A stretch of 64,000 nt of DNA from Bifidobacterium sp. ESL0704 (GTDB lineage Bacteria; Actinomycetota; Actinomycetes; Actinomycetales; Bifidobacteriaceae): contig NZ_CP113929.1 in NCBI RefSeq assembly GCF_029392075.1, positions 868,001 to 932,000 on the forward strand. The letters run 5' to 3'. The notes below the pieces were generated by a model, which was not told the origin of the DNA, did not search any database, and saw only the letters and a list, made by a program, of their open reading frames with translations. Below are positions 43,306 through 51,261 of the stretch, one piece after another; position 1 is the first letter of the stretch, and the number at the start of each line of letters is the position of its first letter. A program made the translations under genes and the position numbers.

Positions 43306-44094
43306 ATGGCAGAGATCATCATCACCAAAGACGAGGACGAGGCCGGCGAAATCTACGCCAAGTGCGTGGCCGATCTGATCGAAAGCAAGCCGAACGCCGT
43401 GCTCGGCCTTGCCACGGGTTCAAGCCCCCTGGCCGCCTATCGTCAGCTGGCCAAGCAGGTCAAGGTGCGCAACCTCGATGTCAGCCAGGTCCGCGGCTTC
43501 GCGCTCGACGAGTATGCAGGCCTCGATCCGGCCCACCCGCAGTCCTACCGCAGCACCATCACCCGCACGGTCGTCGAGCCTCTGGGCCTCGACCCGGCGA
43601 AGGTTCGCGTGCCCAATGGCAATCTGGAGACCATCAAGGACGCCGGGCGCGAATATGATGCGGCGATCGAGGCTGCCGGCGGTGTGGACGTGCAGATTCT
43701 CGGCATCGGCACCGACGGCCACATCGGCTTCAACGAGCCGGGCTCCTCGCTCGCCAGCGGTACCCGTATCAAGACGCTCGCGGAACAGACCCGCATCGAC
43801 AACGCCCGCTTCTTCGACGGCGACATCAACCAGGTGCCCACCCATTGCATCACGCAAGGCATCGGCACGATCATGAAGGCGCGTCACCTGGTGCTGCTCG
43901 CGTTCGGCGAGGGCAAGGCCGAGGCCATCAAGGAGACCTGCGAGGGCGGTATCAGTGCTTTCTGCCCGGCCTCCGCGCTGCAGCTGCACCCGCACGCCAC
44001 CATCATCGTCGACGAGGCCGCCGCCTCCAAGCTCGCCCACAAGGATTACTACCGTTACGCCTACGCCCACAAGCCGGCGTGGCAGGAGATCTGA
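43306..44094 (+). CDS. nagB: Glucosamine-6-phosphate deaminase
   Basis: This 262-residue enzyme is of normal length. It has L-A-T-G-S-S-P (phosphate loop, about 34-40), D-E-Y-A-G-L (catalytic Asp region) and G-I-G-T-D-G-H-I-G-F-N-E-P. It turns glucosamine-6-phosphate into fructose-6-phosphate and ammonia; fructose-6-phosphate enters the bifid shunt. AGAAGGAG precedes ATG 43306, and the longer frame from 43159 overlaps the kinase. It follows the ROK kinase by 70 bases with no terminator. Confidence 0.97.
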   Translation: MAEIIITKDEDEAGEIYAKCVADLIESKPNAVLGLATGSSPLAAYRQLAKQVKVRNLDVSQVRGFALDEYAGLDPAHPQSYRSTITRTVVEPLGLDPAKVRVPNGNLETIKDAGREYDAAIEAAGGVDVQILGIGTDGHIGFNEPGSSLASGTRIKTLAEQTRIDNARFFDGDINQVPTHCITQGIGTIMKARHLVLLAFGEGKAEAIKETCEGGISAFCPASALQLHPHATIIVDEAAASKLAHKDYYRYAYAHKPAWQEI

Positions 44095-44122
44095 GAACAT
44101 CTCCCAGGCTGATTGTCGCCAT

Positions 44123-44202
44123 GCCGGTTGTCAACCGGCGCAGGCCAATCAAGAAATTCGGCAGGTTGCGATGTCGGTATTCCATCGGCGCCGCAACCTG
44201 CC
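44123..44202 (+). terminator. Two hairpins between nagB and nagA
   Basis: GCCGGTT-GTC-AACCGGC (44123-44139) is followed by perfect 11-bp arms, GGCAGGTTGCG and CGCAACCTGCC (44160-44202). They make partial termination after nagB likely, so nagA probably also has its own promoter. Confidence 0.6.
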
Positions 44203-44253
44203 AAGGCGTTGAATCGCCGTGGGGTATGGCAGAGCACATCTTTATCGTCAAAC

Positions 44254-44266
44254 GGCACAATGTGCC
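44254..44266. promoter_or_regulatory. Palindrome before nagA
   Basis: GGCACA-A-TGTGCC is a perfect 13-base palindrome 53 bases ahead of nagA, past the two hairpins. It is operator-like and unlike the other two operator types in the window. Confidence 0.4.
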
Positions 44267-44319
44267 ACGATAGTGATGATGGTAAGAAAACATTCCAAAC
44301 AAAGCATGAAGGAACGTGA

Positions 44320-45669
44320 GTGGGAATGTCAGATGAAAACAGGCAGCAGACGGTCGAACAGGTCACGAAAGCCGTTGAAGGCGAGGCGATTGCCTGGCTG
44401 GTGGTGCACCGTGCGCGAAAAATCGACGCACGGGGTATTGAAGATGATTTCTGGCTTATCGCGCACGATGGCGTGATAGCGGCGACCGGCAACGGGGAAG
44501 CGTCGCTGGTTTCGGCCTGCCGTGGGTTCGGCATTGCCGATGGGGATTGTCGCAATGCCGCCGACGGTGCGGCTCAAAGCGACATGGAAACAGAACAGGC
44601 CGGGGCTCGACCATGGTCTCTGAAACCGGGTGTGGTCGAGGTCGACGCTCAAGGCAGCAATCTCACTCCTGGCTATGTCGACATCCACGCGCACGGCTCC
44701 TGGGACCGCTCGTTTGATGACGGCCTCGAAGGCATCGACATCGCACGAGCCGGCCACATGGTGCACGGCACCACGCGTCAGGTGCTCTCGCTGATCACCA
44801 ACCCGATGGACGTGATGTGCGGCAACCTGAAGAACGTCAAGACGGCGATGGGCAAGCGGCCCGATATTCTCGGCTCCCACTTGGAGGGCCCGTTCCTGGC
44901 GCTTTCACGCAAGGGCGCACATGACCTGAACTGTCTGAAAGATCCGACCGACGACTTGGTCGACCAATTTCTTGACGCCGCCGACGGTTCGATCCGTCAG
45001 ATCACCATCGCCCCCGAATTGCCTCACGGGATTTCGGCCATCAAGCGGTTTGCGGCAGCCGGAGTCGTACCTGCAGTAGGCCATTGCGATGCCGATTATG
45101 AGACGGCCAGGCGCGGCTTCCAGGCCGGGGCCGGCATCATGACTCATATCTTCAACGCGATGAACGGACTGAAGCATCGCGAGCCGGGCCCGATCCCGGC
45201 GGCGGTGGAGGATCCGCGCGTCACCATCGAACTCATCAACGACGGCTTTCACGTCCAGAATCCGGCCCTGAGGATGGCGGTGAAATTCGCGCCGCATCGT
45301 GTTGCTTTCGTCACTGACGCGATGAGTGCCACGGATTGCCCGGACGGGGCCTACAAATTGGGTGCGCTGGATGTCACGGTCAAGGACGGCCATGCCCGTC
45401 TGGTCTCCAACGGCTCCATCGCCGGTTCCACGCTGTTGCTTGAGCATTCGGTTGCGCGCGCGGTCAACGTGCTCGGCATGGCTCCCAGCGATGCCGTTGA
45501 AGCGGCGACGCTCACCCCTGCCCGCGCGTTCGGCTTCGACCGCAGCAACGCTGTCACCGGCGCCCCGCTGGGTCTGCTTTCGCCGGGCTATGCGGCGGAC
45601 CTTCTGCTGAGCGACCCGAAGACCTGGCAGGTCGAACACGTCTGGTGCGCCGGACGACGGATTCGCTGA
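44320..45669 (+). CDS. nagA: N-acetylglucosamine-6-phosphate deacetylase
   Basis: This 449-residue amidohydrolase has H-A-H-G in D-I-H-A-H-G, the metal Glu in S-H-L-E-G-P-F, H in V-G-H-C-D, H in T-H-I-F-N-A-M and the catalytic Asp in V-T-D-A-M. It removes acetate from GlcNAc-6-phosphate to feed NagB. The N-terminal beta-sandwich part is longer than usual by about 40 residues (an insert around 70-110). GTG 44320 has AAGGAA 5 bases ahead; ATG 44326 is the alternative. A bidirectional terminator follows. Confidence 0.95.
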   Translation: MGMSDENRQQTVEQVTKAVEGEAIAWLVVHRARKIDARGIEDDFWLIAHDGVIAATGNGEASLVSACRGFGIADGDCRNAADGAAQSDMETEQAGARPWSLKPGVVEVDAQGSNLTPGYVDIHAHGSWDRSFDDGLEGIDIARAGHMVHGTTRQVLSLITNPMDVMCGNLKNVKTAMGKRPDILGSHLEGPFLALSRKGAHDLNCLKDPTDDLVDQFLDAADGSIRQITIAPELPHGISAIKRFAAAGVVPAVGHCDADYETARRGFQAGAGIMTHIFNAMNGLKHREPGPIPAAVEDPRVTIELINDGFHVQNPALRMAVKFAPHRVAFVTDAMSATDCPDGAYKLGALDVTVKDGHARLVSNGSIAGSTLLLEHSVARAVNVLGMAPSDAVEAATLTPARAFGFDRSNAVTGAPLGLLSPGYAADLLLSDPKTWQVEHVWCAGRRIR

Positions 45670-45799
45670 GGGCTGTGGCTGTCTTAGATCCGCATTTGCC
45701 GCTTCTAGTGTCGTGATATGCCGATGACCGGGTATCCGTCATCGTGTGCATGGTAAATGTTCTCGCTGAATATTCATGCTGAATATGCACGGCATAGAG

Positions 45800-45843
45800 A
45801 AAGGCCGGCATCGTAGGAGACCATTCCTGCGGTGTCGGCCTTT
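45800..45843. terminator. Bidirectional terminator between nagA and the kinase
   Basis: AAAGGCCGGCA and TGTCGGCCTTT pair over 11 bases with one G-U, with AGGA/TCCT inside. The two flanking genes converge. Confidence 0.75.
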
Positions 45844-45877
45844 CCTCGTATGCCGGTCCGTCGGCCGGCATCGGGGC

Positions 45878-46774
45878 TTACTTCTCAGCCTCGCCCAGAT
45901 AGTCCGGAATGTTCTCCGGATACTGGGGCCAGGCGCCGTTTTGCGTGCAGACGTAGGCTGCGGTGTTGACGGCGGCGCGATGGGCGTCGACCAGCGACGA
46001 GCCGGTGAGCACCTTGGCGGTGAACGTGCCGGAGAAGGAATCGCCGGCACCGACGGTATCGACCACGTCGACGCGCGGGGTGTCGAGGGTGGAGGACTCG
46101 CCGTCTTTGGCGATGATGGTGCTGAAGGTCGAGCCGCCGGTCAGGATGACGTAGTTGAGGTTGTACTGTTCCATGAACCAGTTGCAGGCCTCTTCATCGG
46201 AAGTGCCTCGGATGTCGAACATGTCGCGCAGCAGCAGCAGTTCGGCGTCGTTGATCTTGAAGACCGTGGCGTAACCCAGCAGTTCCTCGATAAGCTCCTT
46301 GGAATAGTGGTCGCCGCGGATGTTGATGTCGAAGAACTTCATGGCGGTCGGCTTGGCGTGTTTCAGGAGCTCCACGATGGTGTCGTGCGATTCCTGGCTG
46401 CGCAGGGCGAGCGTGCCGTAGCAGATCGCGTCGGCCTTCTCGACCATGGCGATCAGCTCGCGGGTATAGAGAATATGGTCCCAGGCGACGCCTTTGATGA
46501 TGGTGTATTCCGGGATGCCGTTCTTCAGGGCGACCTCGACGGTGGAGGTCGGCCAGGCGTTGCGTTGCACGATCGATTCGACGCCGGACTTCTTGATCGC
46601 TTCGACAAGTTCATCGCCCAGCGGATCCTCGCCCACGGCGCTGATGGCGTGACCTTCCGCGCCGTTCATCGCGGCGTGGTAGGCGAAATTGACCGGGGCG
46701 CCTCCTGCGCGCTTGCCGGTGGGAAGCATGTCCCAGAGCAGTTCTCCCAGAGAGACGACGATTGGCTTGATCAT
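45878..46774 (-). CDS. PfkB-family fructokinase
   Basis: This 298-residue kinase has G-E-L-L-W-D near the start, G-G-A-P-V-N-F-A (substrate loop) and the PfkB signature D-T-V-G-A-G-D-S-F-S-G with the catalytic Asp. The pattern and length match fructokinases. Together with the AGE-family mannose isomerase it would convert mannose to fructose-6-phosphate, a route known in B. longum N-glycan metabolism. ATG at 46774 is preceded by AGAAAGGA; the longer frame overlaps the regulator gene. It lies downstream of the ROK regulator on the same strand (113-base gap). Confidence 0.9.
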   Translation of the reverse strand: MIKPIVVSLGELLWDMLPTGKRAGGAPVNFAYHAAMNGAEGHAISAVGEDPLGDELVEAIKKSGVESIVQRNAWPTSTVEVALKNGIPEYTIIKGVAWDHILYTRELIAMVEKADAICYGTLALRSQESHDTIVELLKHAKPTAMKFFDINIRGDHYSKELIEELLGYATVFKINDAELLLLRDMFDIRGTSDEEACNWFMEQYNLNYVILTGGSTFSTIIAKDGESSTLDTPRVDVVDTVGAGDSFSGTFTAKVLTGSSLVDAHRAAVNTAAYVCTQNGAWPQYPENIPDYLGEAEK

Positions 46775-46887
46775 GATATGATCCTTTCTTACATCTTTTA
46801 TCGGTCTTGAATTATGAAAATGCTGATTTGCCGGTTGACTTGCCGGTTGTGTCATCCGTTTCGGCTGGAAACCATGCACGTTCGGCC

Positions 46888-48246
46888 TCACCCCTGTGAT
46901 CCGGCTCCGTGCCGACTCCTGTTTCCCGGAGGATGGATGGTGCGGAAATGGGAGGGCCGGTCCAAAAACTGGGTGATGGCCGTGGCGGCGGCACCGAGCA
47001 CGGCCGCGTCGGTGGGCAGGCCGGAAAAAGTGATTTCGGTCGATTGCGCGATCTCGGCAATGACCCGTTCGTTGACCACCTTTTGAGCCGACTCGAGCAA
47101 TTGATGGCCGCCAAGCGCACCGATATCGCCGAGAACGATGCGGCGCGGGTTGAAGGCGTTGCAGATGATGACGCATCCGTAGCCGACGTAACGTCCGATT
47201 TCAGCGACCAGACGACGTGCTTCGCGGGCTTGTTCGGTGTCCCCGTTGCGTTTGTCGGCGAGTGCGAACAATGCGTGGCATGCTTCGATGTGGGCCATGG
47301 ACTGCGAGCCGTTGATGATGCCGAGCCTGTCGATCTGCTCGTGGATCGCGCCCGCGGAGCAGTAGCATTCCAGGCATCCCACATTCCCGCATTCGCACTT
47401 TTTGCCATCGAGCGCGTCGATCGAGACGTGGCCGAGTTCCGTGGACGCCCCGAGGCTGCCATAGATAAGCCTGCCGTTTTCGATGACACCCAGGCCGACA
47501 CCCTCGCCGAGCAGGAAATAGGCCAGGCTCCCGGCATCGTCGAATCCGCCGAACAGCCGCTGTGCCAGAGCACCGGCCCGGGCGTCCTGTTCGATGAACA
47601 CGGGAACGGGGCAGCCTTGCCCGAATTCCTTGTGGAAATTGATGTTGCGCCAGTGCGGCATGCTGGAAACCAGCGCCGCATAACCGGTGCCGTGCAGATA
47701 CGGGCCGGGCACCGCCATACCGATGGCGACGATATCGGGGTCGGCTTGAAGCAGCGAATCGATGGTTTTGTGCGTGGCGGCGATGGCTGCGTCGATGGTG
47801 CCGTCGCTGACCCGCGGCATATCGGTGAGGCTCAGACGTCGGCCTTTGAGGTCGAAAACGCCGATCTGCACCAGGCTGCGCGCGAATTTGACACCGATGA
47901 AATGGAACCGTGCGGTATCGATGTTCAGCCCGATGGACCGGCGACGTTTGCTGCCTTTCATATCGCCGGTTTCCGCCACGATGCCGGCGTCGATCAGACG
48001 TGCGGTGATTTTGGTGATGGCGGCGGGTGTCAGCCCCAGCGATTTGGCGATCTGCGCCCGCGAGGAGATGCCGTAGCGATACAGATGCCACAGTGTGCGT
48101 GAGCGGTTACGTTCGGAAACAACGGATTGAGGCGCTGGCGTGCGGATTGGATCTTCGGGGAAGTCCGGCATCGACGGTGCCAAATGATCGATCGAGAAGG
48201 GTTGCGAAGCGCTTCGAGATGTTGGAGATTCGCTGCTTTCACGCAT
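46888..48246 (-). CDS. ROK-family transcriptional regulator
   Basis: This 452-residue protein has a winged helix (about 50-95: S-R-A-Q-I-A-K-S-L-G-L-T-P-A-A-I-T-K) and a ROK domain with G-H-V-S-I-D and C-E-C-G-N-V-G-C-L-E-C-Y. ATG 48246 is chosen because GAGGAGG lies 5 bases ahead; an upstream ATG at 48291 would add 15 residues. The short polar N-terminal leader is common in actinobacterial ROK regulators. Its direct position before the fructokinase gene suggests control of that gene and itself. The C-terminal 25 residues are basic and rich in Pro/Gly. Confidence 0.88.
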   Translation of the reverse strand: MRESSESPTSRSASQPFSIDHLAPSMPDFPEDPIRTPAPQSVVSERNRSRTLWHLYRYGISSRAQIAKSLGLTPAAITKITARLIDAGIVAETGDMKGSKRRRSIGLNIDTARFHFIGVKFARSLVQIGVFDLKGRRLSLTDMPRVSDGTIDAAIAATHKTIDSLLQADPDIVAIGMAVPGPYLHGTGYAALVSSMPHWRNINFHKEFGQGCPVPVFIEQDARAGALAQRLFGGFDDAGSLAYFLLGEGVGLGVIENGRLIYGSLGASTELGHVSIDALDGKKCECGNVGCLECYCSAGAIHEQIDRLGIINGSQSMAHIEACHALFALADKRNGDTEQAREARRLVAEIGRYVGYGCVIICNAFNPRRIVLGDIGALGGHQLLESAQKVVNERVIAEIAQSTEITFSGLPTDAAVLGAAATAITQFLDRPSHFRTIHPPGNRSRHGAGSQG

Positions 48247-48323
48247 TTGCACCTCCTCGGGCCAATCCTGCATCTTACAACCACCGCCCATGATGATTGC
48301 GTATTGATGAACTGACTTTATAT

Positions 48324-48338
48324 ATTAACGAGGTTAAT
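48324..48338. promoter_or_regulatory. Palindrome upstream of the ROK regulator
   Basis: ATTAAC-GAG-GTTAAT is perfect and lies 78 bases before the regulator start in an AT-rich stretch. It is a candidate operator for the regulator it precedes. Nothing else is seen in the 300-base gap 48247-48546. Confidence 0.45.
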
Positions 48339-48546
48339 CTAAAACTGCAAATCGGTGTTGGAACGTGTCAGGGGTCTGGATCGTGCTGCGTAGGTTGTAT
48401 GCCCGCCGCTATTGCAGACCTGGTGGATTGACGCTATACCTAGCCTTCACTTGAATCGGGAGTGTCGCTGATGCTGATTGGCGTTCAATGCCCGATGCGA
48501 CTGATGGTCTACAGCTGGTTCGGTCGAAGGCACGACCTGTTTTGTA

Positions 48547-49068
48547 TCAGTGCAGCTGATTGTCGGTCACAAACAGGGCATGTGCGTCTCCAGCGGCCTT
48601 GCCGCGCAGGTATTCGTCAAAGATTTTCAGGCGATCGACGGTGCTTTCGGCCAGCGGCTGGGGCAGCGCGTCGCGCGAGAACCAGCCGACCTTGAGGCTT
48701 TCGTCATCGCCGACGAACGGTTCGGCGTTGCCGCCGGGTTTGAGGCGGCACAGGAACGAATGGTCCATATACTGCGTGCGGTCGCCGTTGGCATAGGTGA
48801 TGATTTCCGATGAAGAGACGACAGCCACCAGATCGGTGACTTCAGCATCGACGCCGGTCTCCTCCTTGATCTCTCGCACCACGGTGTCCCCAGGCTGCTC
48901 GCCCGGTTCGTTGATGCCGTAGACCATCGCCCATTGCCCGGTATCGGAGCGCTGCCCGAGCAGGATGCGCCCGTGCCCGTCCTCCACAAGCCCGGTGACC
49001 CCATTGAGCCACAGCAACTCGTGCCCGATCTTCTTGCGCAGTTCGATAATGAATGAAGGTGTGGTCAT
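48547..49068 (-). CDS. Nudix hydrolase
   Basis: This 173-residue protein carries the Nudix box as G-E-Q-P-G-D-T-V-V-R-E-I-K-E-E-T-G-V (about 56-73), with the R-E-x-x-E-E-x-G-V core that binds Mg. The group cleaves nucleoside diphosphate-linked compounds. The Q-R-S-D-T-G-Q-W-A segment resembles ADP-ribose or 8-oxo-dGTP type enzymes, but the substrate is open. It is monocistronic by position. Confidence 0.88.
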   Translation of the reverse strand: MTTPSFIIELRKKIGHELLWLNGVTGLVEDGHGRILLGQRSDTGQWAMVYGINEPGEQPGDTVVREIKEETGVDAEVTDLVAVVSSSEIITYANGDRTQYMDHSFLCRLKPGGNAEPFVGDDESLKVGWFSRDALPQPLAESTVDRLKIFDEYLRGKAAGDAHALFVTDNQLH

Positions 49069-49193
49069 GAATATTCCTTGTTTTTATTCGCTTCCCAAAC
49101 CTCGCAGCGCGCGGTATGAGTTACTCTCCTGAAACATCGAGATGTAGTGTGCGGGGCGGGGATATGCGATGTTTTGGCATAAAGCTTGGCCTG

Positions 49194-49269
49194 CAAAATC
49201 AATAGATTTTGCTTTCGCGCTCGATGCATCGCGCTCACTTCGCCTACTTGAAGTCCACCGGACTTCAAG
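49194..49269. repeat. Cluster of hairpins between pepP and the Nudix gene
   Basis: CAAAATC-AATA-GATTTTG (49194-49211), CGATGCATCG and CTTGAAGTCC-ACC-GGACTTCAAG (49247-49269) follow each other within 76 bases. The 281-base gap 49069-49349 has no gene otherwise. It could hold terminators for pepP (minus strand) or a small structured RNA. Confidence 0.5.
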
Positions 49270-49349
49270 CTTAACGGCTCAGCCAAAGGGTGCCTAAACA
49301 TTGTATATCCCCACCACTCACACGATGAGAACGTTACTTTTATCGAGAA

Positions 49350-50948
49350 CTATCTCCGAGCAGCCGCGCGCTGCGCCATCCACTCTTCTACGTCGTCGAT
49401 CTGCTTGGGGATGTCCTTGGAGATCCATTCCGGACCGTTTTCGGTCATCAGGACGTCATCCTCGATGCGTACGCCGATGCCGCGCATCTCCGCGGGGATC
49501 AGCAGGTCGTTCTTGGCGAAGTAGAGGCCCGGTTCGATGGTGAAGACCATGCCTGGCGTGATCTTCGCGCCCTGATAGGACTCGTAGCGTGCCTGCGCGC
49601 AATCGTGCACGTCGAGGCCCAGATGGTGGGCCACGCCGCAGGCGAGCCAACGACGGTGCTGCTGGCCTTGAGGCGAAAGCGATTCCTCCACGTCGACCTT
49701 CAAAATGCCCCACTCGTGCAGGCGCTGTGCGATGACGCGCATGCAGGCGTGGTGGATGTCGGAGTAGGTGGCACCCGGCTTGGCGGCCTCGAATCCGGCC
49801 TGTTGCGAATCAAGCACCGCCTGATAGATCTTCTTCTGCAGCGGTGTGAACTTGCCGTCCACCGGGAAGGTACGGGTGATGTCGGCGGTGTAGAGGCTGT
49901 CGACCTCGATGCCTGCGTCGATTAAGAGCATCTCGCCGTGGCCGACCACGCCGGTGTTGCGCATCCAGTGCAAGATGGGGGCGTGCTCACCGGAGGCGAT
50001 GATGGTGTCGTAGCCGACGGTGTTGCCTTCCTCGCGGGAAACCGCGTTGAACTCACCTTCCAGCATGCGCTCGCTGCGCGGTTTGCCGACGGCCTGCGGC
50101 AGACGGGTGAGGATCCGGTCGAAACCATCCTTCGTGGCGGCGACGGCCTTGCGAATCTCGCCGACCTCGTAGGAATCCTTGACCATACGTGCGGTCGAGG
50201 CAAACTCCTGCAGCTCGTTATCGGCCTTTTCATTGGCGTCCGGATCGGGGAAGCCGTTGGCTTCGCGCACGGCTTCGACTTGCGCGGTCATCTGCGGATC
50301 GGCAAGCCGCACCACGCGCATGCGCACGGCACCGGCTTCGGCACCGACATCCTTGCCCAGTGCATCGGGCAGCTGGGCGATGTCGTGGGTGGCGATGCCG
50401 GTCATCGCATTGAGTTCCTTCAGGCCGGCACGGGGCCCGACCCAATATTCGCCGTAATGGGCGTCGACATAATAAGCTTCGGTGCTGTTGTCGGCTCGTG
50501 GAGCGACGAAGAGCTCCGGCGTATGCGTCTTGCCGGCCTTGGCCTCAGGTGACTCAGGGTCGACGGGGTTCAGTACGAGCACGGCTCCGGCCTCGTAGTC
50601 CTGGCCGAGCCCGGTGTAATAGGAGAACTCGGTATTGGGGCGGAAGGCGTAGTCGTCATCGTTGTTGCGCACCTTCGGCGTGCCTGCGGGGATGACGATG
50701 CGCTCGCCTGGGAAGCGCTTGCCGAGAGCCTCGAGACGTGCGCCGATGAACTTGCTGGACTCCAGCGGCTCGATGTCCGGCTCCTGGTTGTCCCAGCCGG
50801 TCTTCATGAATTCAGCGAATTTCTTGGACGTGGTCGGCCGCAGCGTGCGGTTGTTGGTCCTGTCTTCCATCGGTTGGTCCGCTCCCGGTGCCTGTGCCAT
50901 TTCCTGTGCCTCGTATTTCTTGTCGTTTGCCGTGATGACTTCGCTCAT
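49350..50948 (-). CDS. pepP: Xaa-Pro aminopeptidase (M24B)
   Basis: This 532-residue pita-bread metallopeptidase has all five metal ligands visible: Asp in L-L-I-D-A-G, Asp in T-A-D-I-T-R, His in G-V-A-H-H-L-G-L-D-V-H-D, Glu in T-I-E-P-G-L-Y and Glu in R-I-E-D-D-V. It releases N-terminal residues before proline. GAGGAGG precedes ATG 50948, so the first 12 codons of the longer frame are dropped. The first 45 residues are a polar extension before the AMP_N-type domain. Confidence 0.94.
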   Translation of the reverse strand: MSEVITANDKKYEAQEMAQAPGADQPMEDRTNNRTLRPTTSKKFAEFMKTGWDNQEPDIEPLESSKFIGARLEALGKRFPGERIVIPAGTPKVRNNDDDYAFRPNTEFSYYTGLGQDYEAGAVLVLNPVDPESPEAKAGKTHTPELFVAPRADNSTEAYYVDAHYGEYWVGPRAGLKELNAMTGIATHDIAQLPDALGKDVGAEAGAVRMRVVRLADPQMTAQVEAVREANGFPDPDANEKADNELQEFASTARMVKDSYEVGEIRKAVAATKDGFDRILTRLPQAVGKPRSERMLEGEFNAVSREEGNTVGYDTIIASGEHAPILHWMRNTGVVGHGEMLLIDAGIEVDSLYTADITRTFPVDGKFTPLQKKIYQAVLDSQQAGFEAAKPGATYSDIHHACMRVIAQRLHEWGILKVDVEESLSPQGQQHRRWLACGVAHHLGLDVHDCAQARYESYQGAKITPGMVFTIEPGLYFAKNDLLIPAEMRGIGVRIEDDVLMTENGPEWISKDIPKQIDDVEEWMAQRAAARR

Positions 50949-51261
50949 GCGTGTCCTCCTCATTGGCGGGTTCTTCACAGCCATTCTAATAACCTGGGCG
51001 GTCCGCAGGGCGGGGAATGTTGAACAATGGAATATGCCGTCATTCTGTGACTGCCGACGATGCAGCAGGACCTTTGCGCCAACCCCCTATCGGGTTCATA
51101 TTCGCATGATTGGCGCTGTCTGGTATTGCCGTGTTTCCCTTTGTGCGCCGATCGCGCATTGCCGTCAGCGTCCATTCGCCGTTCGGCGTAGCGCTTTCGA
51201 GGCCGTTTCATACAATAGTGGTGTCTATTTTTCAAGGGATTCAAGCCAAAAACGAGGTTTT
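50949..51261. other. Divergent intergenic region pepP / folC
   Basis: There is no gene in these 313 bases. A TACAAT -10-like box at 51211-51216 could start folC transcription with a leader of about 40 bases, but no good -35 was seen. No strong inverted repeat was noticed. Confidence 0.5.
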
